Part shown: piece after piece, positions 43,468 to 52,496 of the stretch
Position numbering within the stretch: the stretch's first letter is position 1
Layout of the letters: every line of letters starts with the position of its first letter
Source: Candidatus Gastranaerophilales bacterium HUM_9
GTDB taxonomy: Bacteria > Cyanobacteriota > Vampirovibrionia > Gastranaerophilales > Gastranaerophilaceae
Length of the DNA stretch: 64,000 bases
Direction of reading: 5' to 3'
Assembly (NCBI GenBank): GCA_002103075.1
Contig: DABG01000002.1
Location: 109,352-173,351 of the forward strand
The notes under the pieces: generated by a model
Database searches by the model: none
Seen by the model: only the letters and a program-made list of their open reading frames with translations
What the model was told of the DNA's origin: nothing
Made by a program: the position numbers and the translations under genes

Positions 43468-44250
43468 ATGAAAGTCCTAATACTAGCAGGTGGATTTGGT
43501 ACTAGATTATCAGAAGAAACCAAATTAATTCCAAAACCAATGGTTGAAATAGGTGGAAAACCGATTTTATGGCATATAATGAAAATATATTCATACTATG
43601 GTTTTAACGATTTTATTGTATTAACAGGTTATAAATCACACATTATCAAAGATTATTTTGTTAATTATTATCAACGATATTCTGATATCACAGTTGACAT
43701 GGCTAATAACGTAATTGATATTCATAAAATACACACTGAGCCATGGAAAGTAACAATGTTATACACTGGTCAAAATACTATGACAGGTGGTAGAATTAAA
43801 AAAGCTCAAAAATACATTGGAAATGAACCATTCATGTTAACATACGGTGATGGAGTTGCAGATATAGACATAAACAAGTTGATAAAACACCACAAAGAAA
43901 GCAACAAATATTGTACACTTACAGCTGTTAAACCATCAGGTAAGTTTGGAGCTTTAGATATAACCAATGATGGAATGATTAACTCTTTTCAAGAAAAGCC
44001 TGACGGTGATGGAAACTGGATTAATGGTGGTTTTATGGTGTGTGAACCTCAAGTTTTTGATTATATTCAAAATGGTGATGATGTTATTTTTGAACGAGAT
44101 CCGTTAGAAAACTTAGCAAAAGATGGTCAGTTAAATGCGTATAAACATAATGGTTTTTGGAAACCAATGGATACACTAAATGACAAAAATCAATTAACTG
44201 ACATGTGGTTAAAAGAAAATGCTGATTGGGCATTGTGGATGAAACACTAA
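43468..44250 (+). CDS. rfbF: Glucose-1-phosphate cytidylyltransferase
   Basis: A 260-residue enzyme making CDP-glucose from CTP and glucose-1-phosphate. It has MKVLILAGGFGTRLSEET, PKPMVEIGGKPILWHIMKIY, GRIKKAQKYIGNEPFMLTYG with DGVADID, and NGGFMVCEPQVFDYI, all typical of RfbF. It starts the 43.5-50.4 kb polysaccharide locus. The next pathway enzyme, RfbG, is at the other end of the locus, which frames it as a CDP-deoxysugar cluster. Confidence 0.94.
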   Translation: MKVLILAGGFGTRLSEETKLIPKPMVEIGGKPILWHIMKIYSYYGFNDFIVLTGYKSHIIKDYFVNYYQRYSDITVDMANNVIDIHKIHTEPWKVTMLYTGQNTMTGGRIKKAQKYIGNEPFMLTYGDGVADIDINKLIKHHKESNKYCTLTAVKPSGKFGALDITNDGMINSFQEKPDGDGNWINGGFMVCEPQVFDYIQNGDDVIFERDPLENLAKDGQLNAYKHNGFWKPMDTLNDKNQLTDMWLKENADWALWMKH

Positions 44251-44279
44251 TAATAACACAATAAAAAGGATTGTTATTG

Positions 44280-45191
44280 ATGAAAGATAAATTGTTAATT
44301 ACTGGAGCGAGTGGATTTGTTGGTACACCTGTCTTAAACAAATTATTATCTTTGAATAAATATGACATTCATATCATAACCCACAAAAACTTGCCAGAAA
44401 ATACTTCAAATATAAAACAACATTCAATTAATTTATTAAATGAATTAGAAGTAACGAAATTACTAGAAAAAGAGAAATTCACTCATTTAATTCACATGGC
44501 TTGGTATTTAGGACGTAAGTGCCAAAATTCAGAACAAAATATACATTGGCTTAAAGCCTCTTTAAATTTGGTTGAACAATTTTTTAATAATGGTGGTAAA
44601 AAATTACTTGTAACAGGTTCAGTCAGTGAATATGACTTTAATAGTGGAATCTGTAAAGAAGACTCTACACCACTAAATCCACTTTCTTTATATGGACAAA
44701 CAAAAGTTTCTTTATGCCAAGTAATAAACAAACTCGCACAAATTCGTGATATTGATTTTAAATGGGTAAGATTATTTAACTTATACGGAAAGAACGAAAA
44801 AACTTCAAGAATAATACCCTATGCAATTACTCAAATGCTAAAAGATGAAGCTGTTAACGTAAGTGATTGTACACAGGTTTTAAATTTTTTAAACATAGAA
44901 GATGCATCAGAAGGAATTATTAAAATTTTTGAAAGCGAAAAAAATGGTATTTTTAATATCTGTGCAGATGAGCCTATAGAATTAAAAAAGATTATTGAAT
45001 TAATAAAATCTTTAATAGGTTATTCAAAAAATATTAATTATGGTGCAATTCCTGCAAGTTTTGATTCTCAATTCGTAAGTGGAGATAATACAAAATTAAA
45101 AGAACTTGGTTGGAAACAAAAAATTCAACTTCAAGAAGGTCTTTCTGAAGTTATAAATTGGTGGAAGGAACAGGAAATAATTGATGGTTGA
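44280..45191 (+). CDS. NAD-dependent epimerase/dehydratase (CDP-4-keto-6-deoxyhexose reductase/epimerase candidate)
   Basis: A 303-residue extended short-chain dehydrogenase: LLITGASGFVGTPVLNKL for nucleotide binding, TGSVSEYDF and the catalytic SLYGQTK (YxxxK). It continues WVRLFNLYGKNEKTSRIIPY. It resembles RfbJ/abequose-type and related sugar reductases. Between rfbF and rfbG, its likely substrate is CDP-4-keto-6-deoxyglucose. No RfbH 3-dehydrase is in the locus, so the product is more likely a 6-deoxyhexose than a 3,6-dideoxyhexose. The start follows AAGGA at 44280; the end overlaps glf. Confidence 0.82.
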   Translation: MKDKLLITGASGFVGTPVLNKLLSLNKYDIHIITHKNLPENTSNIKQHSINLLNELEVTKLLEKEKFTHLIHMAWYLGRKCQNSEQNIHWLKASLNLVEQFFNNGGKKLLVTGSVSEYDFNSGICKEDSTPLNPLSLYGQTKVSLCQVINKLAQIRDIDFKWVRLFNLYGKNEKTSRIIPYAITQMLKDEAVNVSDCTQVLNFLNIEDASEGIIKIFESEKNGIFNICADEPIELKKIIELIKSLIGYSKNINYGAIPASFDSQFVSGDNTKLKELGWKQKIQLQEGLSEVINWWKEQEIIDG

Positions 45192-46329
45192 AACGATTGA
45201 TATTATTGGTGCAGGTTTAGCAGGTTGCACTGTTGCAAGAAAATTAGCAGAAAAAGGTTATTTAATTAATATTTATGATAGACGAACTACAGTCGGTGGA
45301 AATCTCTTTGACTACAAAGATTCTTATGGTATTAATATACACAAATTTGGACCACACATATTTCATACAAACAACGAAGACGTATATGACTTTGTAACAC
45401 AACACGAAAACTGGGAAGATTTTGAGCTTGTTTGTGGTGCTGTTATCAAAGATAAATGTGTACGAACTATTTTTGATTTTAGTACTATTGATACTTTTTA
45501 TGATAAAGACTCTGCTGAAAACCTAAAAAACAATTTAAAAGAAACTTTTTCAGGTAGAAATACAGTTACAATATTAGAATTATTAAATAGTACTAACCCT
45601 ATTATAAAAGAATATGGAAACTTCCTTTACACAAATGATTACGAGCCATATACTTCAAAGCAATGGGGAATTTCTCCTGATAAAATTGATAAACAAATTT
45701 TTAAGAGAGTTCCAGTTCAAATTGGTTATAAACATGGATATTTTGATGATAAATACCAAATTATGCCAATTAATGGTTATACAAGATTTATTGAGAATAT
45801 TTTAAATCACAAAAATATTAAACTTGAATTAAATAGTAATTTAACAGATAAAATAACTTTTACTAATGATAAAATGATACTTCCTGAAGAATTAAAAAAT
45901 CATAAAGCAATAATTTATACGGGTGCAATCGATGAATTGTTCAAATACAAATTTGGACATTTACCATATAGATCTTTAAGATTTGAATTAAAACACGAAA
46001 ACATTGAAAGTTATCAAGAGTATCCTGTCGTTGCCTATCCACAAGCTAAGGACTATACAAGGATTACTGAATATAGAAAATTCTCAAACAAGAAAGTGAG
46101 TGGCACAACTTATGCTGTTGAGTATCCACTTCCTGTTTTAGAGAATAAAAGCGTTGAACCATATTATCCAATTCTAACTGATGAAAGCAAAATAATCTAT
46201 GAAAAATATAAAACCTATTCAAAACAATTTGAAAATTTACATTTTGTCGGACGATTAGCAGATTTTAAATATTATAATATGGATCAAGTAATAGAAAAAG
46301 CATTAGAGGTTGCAAACAAATGGAAATAA
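45184..46329 (+). CDS. glf: UDP-galactopyranose mutase
   Basis: A 381-residue flavoenzyme that converts UDP-galactopyranose to UDP-galactofuranose. It has the FAD-binding IDIIGAGLAGCTVARKLAE, TVGGNLFDYKDSYGINIHKF and GPHIFHTNN near the active site. It continues with NDYEPYTSKQWG and the C-terminal FVGRLADFKYYNMDQVIEKA. Start at the ATG at 45184, with AGGAAAT upstream. Its presence means the locus makes a galactofuranose-containing glycan. It overlaps the genes on both sides by about ten bases. Confidence 0.94.
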   Translation: MVETIDIIGAGLAGCTVARKLAEKGYLINIYDRRTTVGGNLFDYKDSYGINIHKFGPHIFHTNNEDVYDFVTQHENWEDFELVCGAVIKDKCVRTIFDFSTIDTFYDKDSAENLKNNLKETFSGRNTVTILELLNSTNPIIKEYGNFLYTNDYEPYTSKQWGISPDKIDKQIFKRVPVQIGYKHGYFDDKYQIMPINGYTRFIENILNHKNIKLELNSNLTDKITFTNDKMILPEELKNHKAIIYTGAIDELFKYKFGHLPYRSLRFELKHENIESYQEYPVVAYPQAKDYTRITEYRKFSNKKVSGTTYAVEYPLPVLENKSVEPYYPILTDESKIIYEKYKTYSKQFENLHFVGRLADFKYYNMDQVIEKALEVANKWK

Positions 46330-47060
46330 AAAAAGATAAATTATATATAGTTATGCCTACATACAATGAAGCAGATAATATTACAAATGTTATTGAAGAT
46401 TGGTATCCTATTTTAGAAAAATATGGAACAGATGAGTCAAAACTTGTAATCTCCGATGGAGGTTCTACTGATAACACATTAGACATTTTATATGATTTAA
46501 AGAAAAAATATACAAAACTGGAAATTATACCAAAACCTGGCACTGATCACGGAACGAAAGTAATTTTATTATACAAATATGCAATAAATGACGGTGCAGA
46601 ATGGATATTCCAAACTGATTCAGATGGACAAACAGATTGTACCGAATTTGAACAATTTTGGAATTTAAAAGACTCTTATGATTGTATCTTAGGAAATCGA
46701 ACTAAACGTGGTGATGGTTTCTTTAGATATATGATTGAATTAGTTTTAAGAATTTATGTATTAATATTTTTTGGAGTAATTGTACCAGACGCAAATGCGC
46801 CATTCCGTTTAATGAAATCTAATGTTGTAAAAAAATATATAGATTTATTTGATGAAACTTTTTCATTACCAAACGCCATTTTATCTGCATCATTTTCTAA
46901 ATATAAAGAACGAGTAATGTATATTCCAATATCGTTTTTACCTCGACAAGGAGGAACTAATTATATAAATGTTAAAAGAATTGCAAAATATGGACTTGAA
47001 TCAATAAAAAGTTTTTGGGATATAAAATGCAAAATGAAAGATTATGAAAATGAAAAATAA
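46320..47060 (+). CDS. Family 2 glycosyltransferase (dolichyl-phosphate mannose synthase-like)
   Basis: A 246-residue GT-A enzyme: YIVMPTYNEADNITNVIEDW, VISDGGSTDNTLDIL (DGxSxDxT), IFQTDSDGQTD (DxD motif), and PDANAPFRLMKSNVVKKY. One hydrophobic helix (VLRIYVLIFFGVIV) suggests membrane association. With the following GtrA-like protein it resembles the GtrA/GtrB pair, in which GtrB loads a sugar on undecaprenyl phosphate. The sugar is unknown. It overlaps both neighbours. Confidence 0.87.
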   Translation: MEIKKDKLYIVMPTYNEADNITNVIEDWYPILEKYGTDESKLVISDGGSTDNTLDILYDLKKKYTKLEIIPKPGTDHGTKVILLYKYAINDGAEWIFQTDSDGQTDCTEFEQFWNLKDSYDCILGNRTKRGDGFFRYMIELVLRIYVLIFFGVIVPDANAPFRLMKSNVVKKYIDLFDETFSLPNAILSASFSKYKERVMYIPISFLPRQGGTNYINVKRIAKYGLESIKSFWDIKCKMKDYENEK

Positions 47061-47496
47061 ACTTAAACCAAGACATAAATTTCTAATAAAACATCAAATC
47101 AAATCTTATGTTATTTTTGGTATCCTTACGACTTTAATAAATTATATTGTATATATTATTGCTGTAAAACTTTTTAATATTTACTACGTTATAGGTAATA
47201 TTATAGCGTGGGTAGTAGCAGTACTTTTTGCATTCGTGACGAACAAATTTTATGTGTTTAGGTCTAAAAAGAAAAATTTTGAAATAATTTTTAACGAATT
47301 TTATAAATTCACGATTGCAAGAATCTTAACAGGATTAATGGAAACAGGTTTATTATGGGTTTTGGTTGATTTTTTGAAACAATCTGACCTTATAATGAAG
47401 ATAATTACAAATATCTTTGTTATTATTAGTAATTTTATATTAAACAAATTTTTAGTATTCAAAAAACAGAAGGGAAGCTTTGATGTTAACAAATAA
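47044..47496 (+). CDS. GtrA family membrane protein
   Basis: A 150-residue protein with four hydrophobic helices: YVIFGILTTLINYIVYIIAV, IIAWVVAVLFAFVTNKFYVF, a third near residue 100, and ITNIFVIISNFILNKFLVF. The NKFYVF/NKFLVF pairs are GtrA hallmarks. GtrA proteins are proposed flippases of undecaprenyl-linked sugars that decorate surface polysaccharide. It overlaps the preceding glycosyltransferase and the next gene. Confidence 0.88.
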   Translation: MKMKNKLKPRHKFLIKHQIKSYVIFGILTTLINYIVYIIAVKLFNIYYVIGNIIAWVVAVLFAFVTNKFYVFRSKKKNFEIIFNEFYKFTIARILTGLMETGLLWVLVDFLKQSDLIMKIITNIFVIISNFILNKFLVFKKQKGSFDVNK

Positions 47497-49231
47497 AAAA
47501 ATTAAATATTATTTTATAGGATTATTTTTTATTCTTGTTTTTTTTATACCATATATATTAAATGGAGATAACTCTTTTTTCAAAATTCATGATTATCTAG
47601 AACAAGATTTTGTAAACATCAAACTTAATGCAAAATATCTATTTCACCCAATGGTATTAAACATACCCGAAGTTTTGTCTGGTACATTTAGAGGGAGTAT
47701 ACAAGTTCACTCATTATTACACGTATTTGCATATAAATTTGTACAAGGAGTGTGGTTTTTAATACTTAACCTTATATTTATCGCTATAGTTGGATATACA
47801 GGTATGTTTTTACTTATAAACAAGTTATATCAAGAAAAATATGAAAAATCTGTATTATATTATCCAATAATTACATTAGGTTGTTTTGTATATGGTATTA
47901 CACCAACATTATTACACGGATTAACCGTATTAATTCTTCCTTTGGTGATATATTTGGCATTATCAATAAAAGATGACTATGAGGGTAAAAATAAATACAT
48001 TTTACCAACAATATCATTATTCATTGGATTAGCTACGTCATTAGTATACAATGGATATTTATACCTATTATTGTTAACAATTTATATGGGATATTACTTG
48101 ATAAAAAAAGATTTAAACACGTTTAAAAAGTATTTTTTATGCTTTTCATTAATGTTTTTAGGATATATTACAACATATTTTTATTCATTTATTGCATTAA
48201 CAGAAGTTTCTCATCGAATGGAATGGATTCTACATTCAAAAGACTTTTTTAGTATATTTTGGAAAAACTTAAGTAATGGGTATATAGAGCTTAAATCTTA
48301 TCCACTAATACCCTTTATTACAACAGTATTATATGGAATATATTGTTGGATAAAGAAACAAAAATTTGATAGAAATATTTTATATGGACTAATTTTAATT
48401 TTTATAATTTCATTTACAATGTCTATATATAAGAGTGAATTAATTGTGGATATTTTAAATTCATCTTCTATTGGTATATTTAAGACAATTCAATTAGATA
48501 GAATATGCGCATTCTTGTACCCAATATGGTCATTTATATTCATAGTAACTTTATTACATCTTGGCTGTAATATAAAAACTAAAAAATTCAAAATCTTATT
48601 CACAATAATATTTATATCATTATTTACAATTCAATTTTTCAAACTCATTGAACCAAGTATAAATAATCCTTATAAATATAATATAGACGCTCTAATCCAT
48701 AGAAATAAAAAAATAAATAAGGCTTATACTTATAGAGAATTTTTTGAAGAAGATTTAATGAATGAGGTAAAGAATTATATCAATAAACCATTAGACAGTT
48801 ATAGAGTTATATCAGTTTGGCTCAATCCAGCAGTGGCACAATATAGTGGATTTTATTGTTTAGATGGATATATAACAAATTATCGACTTGAATACAAACA
48901 TAGATTCAAAGATATAATAATAAATGAATTAGAAAAAAGTAACCAAAAAACTTATGACTACTTTGAAACTTGGGGTTCACGAGTTTATATACCAGTTTCA
49001 GAATTTACAGATAAAAATCGTCCAATTCCGTTTGGTCCAAGTAATGTTCCTAAATTTAATACTAATAAAACTATAAAAAATTTAGACATTAATTATAAAA
49101 AACTGTCAGGATTTGGGAAAGTTTATATATTCTCAATGTGTAAAATAGAAAATTCTTCAGACTTAAAATTAGAAAAATCTTTTAATTCTAATTTAACAAA
49201 TAGAACACTATATTTATATACAATAAAATGA
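47483..49231 (+). CDS. Large polytopic membrane protein, YkoS/DUF6044-like
   Basis: A 582-residue protein with about ten or more membrane helices. It opens IKYYFIGLFFILVFFIPYIL and has an early FFKIHDYLEQDFVNIKL region that resembles DUF6044/YkoS proteins, which are thought to be GT-C-like glycosyltransferases. A soluble C-terminal domain (about 410-580) contains SYRVISVWLNPAVAQYSGFY and YFETWGSRVYIP. AGGGAAG precedes the ATG at 47483. In this locus it may transfer the lipid-linked sugar outside the membrane. Function is inferred, not shown. Confidence 0.72.
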   Translation: MLTNKKIKYYFIGLFFILVFFIPYILNGDNSFFKIHDYLEQDFVNIKLNAKYLFHPMVLNIPEVLSGTFRGSIQVHSLLHVFAYKFVQGVWFLILNLIFIAIVGYTGMFLLINKLYQEKYEKSVLYYPIITLGCFVYGITPTLLHGLTVLILPLVIYLALSIKDDYEGKNKYILPTISLFIGLATSLVYNGYLYLLLLTIYMGYYLIKKDLNTFKKYFLCFSLMFLGYITTYFYSFIALTEVSHRMEWILHSKDFFSIFWKNLSNGYIELKSYPLIPFITTVLYGIYCWIKKQKFDRNILYGLILIFIISFTMSIYKSELIVDILNSSSIGIFKTIQLDRICAFLYPIWSFIFIVTLLHLGCNIKTKKFKILFTIIFISLFTIQFFKLIEPSINNPYKYNIDALIHRNKKINKAYTYREFFEEDLMNEVKNYINKPLDSYRVISVWLNPAVAQYSGFYCLDGYITNYRLEYKHRFKDIIINELEKSNQKTYDYFETWGSRVYIPVSEFTDKNRPIPFGPSNVPKFNTNKTIKNLDINYKKLSGFGKVYIFSMCKIENSSDLKLEKSFNSNLTNRTLYLYTIK

Positions 49232-49331
49232 TAAAAATTTAGTTAAAAGAAATAAATAAAGAATTAAAAACACTTATTTTTTATGATATTTCTAGTATAA
49301 TAACAATAAATATAAAAATGATAGGAATAGA

Positions 49332-50396
49332 ATGTACAACAATATTTATCGCAATAAAAAAGTATTTATAACAGGTCATACAGGATTTAAGGGTAGTTGG
49401 CTATCAATTTGGTTACAAACATTAGGAGCAAAGGTTTGTGGTTATTCACTTAAACCAAATACAAACCCATCAATGTACCAAGAACTTGATATAGAAAATA
49501 AAATAGAAAAATCTATAATTGGTAATATTTTAGATTATGAAACATTAGAAAAGTCTATAAATGATTTTCAGCCTGAAATAATATTCCATTTAGCCGCACA
49601 ACCTATCGTTAGATTATCTTATAAAGAACCCAAATTAACCTATGAAACTAATGTAATTGGAACATTAAATGTATTAGAAGTTGCAAGAAAATGCAAATCA
49701 GTAAGAGCATTTGTAAATGTTACAACAGACAAGTGCTATGAAAACAAAGAAATAGCTAGAGGATATAAAGAAGACGAACCAATGGGTGGCTATGATATGT
49801 ATTCGTCATCAAAAGGTTGCGTTGAAATAATGTCATCATCATATAGACGCTCATTTTTACAAGAAGAAGACAGTATGTCAATGGCAACTGCAAGAGCAGG
49901 GAATGTTATAGGTGGAGGAGATTGGGCAGAAGATAGATTGATTCCTGATTGCATAAGATATATAAATCAAAACAAGGCAATAGAAATACGAAATCCAATT
50001 GCAGTACGTCCTTGGCAACACGTATTAGAACCACTTTCAGGATATTTATTATTAGGTCAAAAATTATTAGAGACAGGAAAAGATTATGCTGAAGGCTTTA
50101 ATTTTGGTCCTAATGAGGAAAGTGTATTAAAAGTTTCAGAAGTAGCACAAAAAATTATTGATAACTATAACAAAGGCGAAGTTATTGTACATAAAAAAGA
50201 TAATTTACATGAAGCAAATCTCTTAATGCTAAATATAGAAAAAGCAAAAACCGTCTTAAATTGGACACCGACATACACTGCAAACGAAGCAATAAAAGAA
50301 ACAGTTGAGTGGTATAAACACTTTTATGCCAAAGATACTGATATGTACCAATATACAATACAACAAATAAAAAACTATTCATCTAAAATGAACTAG
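49332..50396 (+). CDS. rfbG: CDP-glucose 4,6-dehydratase
   Basis: A 354-residue short-chain dehydrogenase forming CDP-4-keto-6-deoxyglucose from CDP-glucose. It has VFITGHTGFKGSWLSIWLQ, FHLAAQPIVRLSYKEP, VNVTTDKCYENKE, MYSSSKGCVEIM (YxxxK) and ARAGNVIGGGDWAEDRLIPD. It continues with RNPIAVRPWQHVLEPLSGYL, as in RfbG. AGGAATAG precedes the ATG. A 100-base gap with its own TATAAT (about 49296) separates it from the membrane gene, so it may have a second promoter. A strong terminator follows. Confidence 0.94.
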   Translation: MYNNIYRNKKVFITGHTGFKGSWLSIWLQTLGAKVCGYSLKPNTNPSMYQELDIENKIEKSIIGNILDYETLEKSINDFQPEIIFHLAAQPIVRLSYKEPKLTYETNVIGTLNVLEVARKCKSVRAFVNVTTDKCYENKEIARGYKEDEPMGGYDMYSSSKGCVEIMSSSYRRSFLQEEDSMSMATARAGNVIGGGDWAEDRLIPDCIRYINQNKAIEIRNPIAVRPWQHVLEPLSGYLLLGQKLLETGKDYAEGFNFGPNEESVLKVSEVAQKIIDNYNKGEVIVHKKDNLHEANLLMLNIEKAKTVLNWTPTYTANEAIKETVEWYKHFYAKDTDMYQYTIQQIKNYSSKMN

Positions 50397-50457
50397 CGAA
50401 TTTTCACAATATTTTTTATAAATATGTCCAAGTAATAACTATAAATAAAAACAAATA

Positions 50458-50492
50458 AAGAAGGCTCATTTAAAAAATGAGCCTTCTTGTAT
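50458..50492 (+). terminator. Terminator closing the CDP-sugar locus
   Basis: AAGAAGGCTCATT (50458-50470) pairs with AATGAGCCTTCTT (50476-50488), with A-rich sequence before it and TGTAT after. Confidence 0.85.
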
Positions 50493-50514
50493 AATCATTA
50501 ACAATATTATCACA

Positions 50515-50548
50515 ACCGCCCCAGTCTTATTCATAAGACTGGGGCGGT
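50515..50548 (-). terminator. Terminator of the Ala-rich gene
   Basis: ACCGCCCCAGTCTTA (50515-50529), loop TTCA, and the perfect complementary arm 50534-50548. It lies 17 bases past the stop of the minus-strand gene. Confidence 0.85.
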
Positions 50549-50565
50549 AAAAACTTATTACCTTA

Positions 50566-51858
50566 TTAAATAATCACAGATGCTGGCTTATCTTCTTTAG
50601 CTCCATCATCTTGACCACTGCCTTGTGGCTTATTGCCTAGAGTTTCTTTATTACCGGCAACTGATTCACCTGCTTTTTCTGATGCTTCTGATTTTGATTC
50701 AGCTGCTGCTTCATCTGATTCTTCAAATGCACCCTCTGTATCAGTTGTATATGCATCTTGTTGTGTAATCATTTCATTCAAGTTATCTACATGAGTTTGC
50801 ATATCTTCACCATTGTCACCGCATTCTGCCTCTGCGCTACCTTTTTGTAAATATTTTGTTGAGGCAGTGCCCATCATTGCTGCAACCAAACCCCAAGAAA
50901 TTGAAGCTGAAATACCTGCTCCTAGGTCAACTGGCACAAATGCTGCCCAAATTTTAGGTATTGCAGCTATTGCAACAGTTGCAGCAGCTAAAAGTGAAGC
51001 AGCCATACAAAGATAACCATTTGTTCTTGCTAATGTTGCCTTTCCATTACCAGCTTTTAAGAAATCTGAAACAGTCTGCCCTGATTCAGCACAACCAGCT
51101 GATTCAACATTCATTGCTCTATAATCTTCAATTGCACTACCCGTTTCTGCTAATTCATCTTCAAGTCCTGAGTTATCTTGTTTTTGTAATGCAAGCATTT
51201 GTTCTTTAATTCTTTGAGCACCTTGTTTATCGCCCATAGCAACAGCAGCATCATATTGCATTTGCAAATCAGCCATTTGAGAGGTTTGAGTGTTTACTGT
51301 TTTTGTAAGATTATTTTGTTGGTCATTATATGTTTGAACATCTTCATTCATCATATCCATTGTATTTGCTAAGTTATCAGAATAACCGTCCATTGTTTGG
51401 TTATCATTTCCTGCATTTTGAGAATGATTTTTTCTATCATCTAATTGATCATCAAAACTAAAAGACATTGCCATTGCAACTGCTGAACCAGCTAAGGCAG
51501 CTATTGCAAATATTTGAGCAATAAATCCATTTATAACAGCCTTACCACAGCCTAATGTAACACTTGCAACAACAGCTCCAATTGTACCCGCTGCGCCAAC
51601 AGCAGATGCACCTGTACTTGCACCTTCTGCAGCATTACCGTTATCTTTTGCATCACTTGTATCAATTGAATTTTTACCACGATTTTGAGTAACGCCAGAG
51701 TCGTATTGAACTTCGTCCAATTCTTCTGGAGAAAGGAAAGATTCACATTTCTTTTGTTGAACTTGACTTAATTCAACCTCACCACGTTTCCACGCAACGT
51801 AGATTTCTTTTGCGTTACCTTGTGTTATGTTGCCGTATCCATCAACTGATATAGCCAT
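50566..51858 (-). CDS. Ala-rich membrane-active protein with two hydrophobic regions and a coiled coil
   Basis: A 430-residue protein I do not recognise. There is no N-terminal signal peptide. A hydrophobic Ala/Gly-rich region lies at about residues 83-135 (GAAGTIGAVVASVTLGCGKA, IFAIAALAGSAVAMAMSF). A Gln/Asn-rich coiled coil follows at about 165-240, then a second hydrophobic region near 280-335 (CMAASLLAAATVAIAAIP and GISASISWGLVAAMMGTAST), and an acidic disordered tail. Two membrane hairpins around a coiled coil recall type III secretion translocators or other pore-forming effectors, but no secretion genes are here, so this is only a shape comparison. AAGGAGAG precedes the ATG. It shares an upstream element with the transglycosylase gene and tpsA. 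Confidence 0.72.
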   Translation of the reverse strand: MAISVDGYGNITQGNAKEIYVAWKRGEVELSQVQQKKCESFLSPEELDEVQYDSGVTQNRGKNSIDTSDAKDNGNAAEGASTGASAVGAAGTIGAVVASVTLGCGKAVINGFIAQIFAIAALAGSAVAMAMSFSFDDQLDDRKNHSQNAGNDNQTMDGYSDNLANTMDMMNEDVQTYNDQQNNLTKTVNTQTSQMADLQMQYDAAVAMGDKQGAQRIKEQMLALQKQDNSGLEDELAETGSAIEDYRAMNVESAGCAESGQTVSDFLKAGNGKATLARTNGYLCMAASLLAAATVAIAAIPKIWAAFVPVDLGAGISASISWGLVAAMMGTASTKYLQKGSAEAECGDNGEDMQTHVDNLNEMITQQDAYTTDTEGAFEESDEAAAESKSEASEKAGESVAGNKETLGNKPQGSGQDDGAKEDKPASVII

Positions 51859-51900
51859 ATATAGAACTCTCCTTACTTACGTAATCTATAATTAAAAAGT

Positions 51901-51945
51901 ATTTCAGACATACCTTGATTTCAGACATGTTTTATTTTGTTACAT
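51901..51945 (-). promoter_or_regulatory. Conserved upstream element: ATGTAA-N13-GTCTGAAAT, second GTCTGAAAT
   Basis: Minus strand: ATGTAA (51940-51945), 13 bases, GTCTGAAAT (51918-51926), then another GTCTGAAAT (51901-51909). Spacing is identical to the element at 60653-60680 and one base shorter than that at 1073-1101. Confidence 0.58.
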
Positions 51946-51962
51946 AAGTTAATATTTTCATC

Positions 51963-52156
51963 CGTCATTCAGGCGGATTTTCGGTAGGGCGCCGTGTCAC
52001 ACAGTGACCCAGCCCGTAAGGTTGAGCAAAACCACGCTTTTGCGAAATCCCGAATAATCCAAGACAGCGTGTTGTAAGTACTTTATAATGCAAGCGTGGA
52101 ATCCCTGTAAACATGTTCAATGAGATCCTTCGGTCGTTTTACTCCCTCTGGATGAC
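51963..52156. repeat. Family B repeat with nested insertion, left flank of the GIY-YIG gene
   Basis: Begins CGTCATTCAGG and ends CTCTGGATGAC, the inverted complement. The left part is split by a secondary element starting GGATTTTCGGTAGGG and including CCCGTAAG. The same element reappears at 63964-64000. The remaining bases of the 51859-52190 gap are the upstream element of the Ala-rich gene and the promoter of the GIY-YIG gene. Confidence 0.78.
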
Positions 52157-52175
52157 AAATTAGGTACGTCATTTA

Positions 52176-52184
52176 TGTTAAATT
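52176..52184 (+). promoter_or_regulatory. Extended -10 of the GIY-YIG gene, leaderless
   Basis: TG-T-TAAATT, ATTATT, ATG at 52191, again with the six-base spacing. It lies 20 bases inside the right edge of the flanking repeat. Confidence 0.5.
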
Positions 52185-52190
52185 ATTATT

Positions 52191-52484
52191 ATGAATAACA
52201 AATCTGGATACACTTATATTCTAACAAATATTTCAAACACGACTTTATATATAGGAGTAACTTCAAACTTACCCCAACGCATATACCAACACAAATATAA
52301 ATTCGTAGACGGTTTTAGTAAAAAATATAACCTTAATAAATTAGTATATTTTGAAGGTACTTCTGATATAACAGCTGCAATTCAACGTGAAAAATACTTA
52401 AAAGGAAAAAGTAGACAATACAAAATTGATTTAATAAACAAATTCAATCCTGAATGGAAAGACTTATACGAAGATATTGTTTAG
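52191..52484 (+). CDS. GIY-YIG nuclease family protein (UPF0213/YhbQ type)
   Basis: A 97-residue single-domain protein: SGYTYILTNISNTTLYIGVT is the GIY-YIG motif, followed by NLPQRIYQHK with the catalytic-type Arg. It continues FSKKYNLNKLVYFE, IQREKYLKGKSRQYKIDLI (conserved Glu), and NPEWKDLYEDI. Stand-alone members have no settled role. The gene is tightly bracketed by GTCATT-type repeats at 51963-52156 and 52497-52646, only 34 and 12 bases away. This suggests that nuclease and repeats form one unit. Confidence 0.9.
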   Translation: MNNKSGYTYILTNISNTTLYIGVTSNLPQRIYQHKYKFVDGFSKKYNLNKLVYFEGTSDITAAIQREKYLKGKSRQYKIDLINKFNPEWKDLYEDIV

Positions 52485-52496
52485 TACTTATGTACA

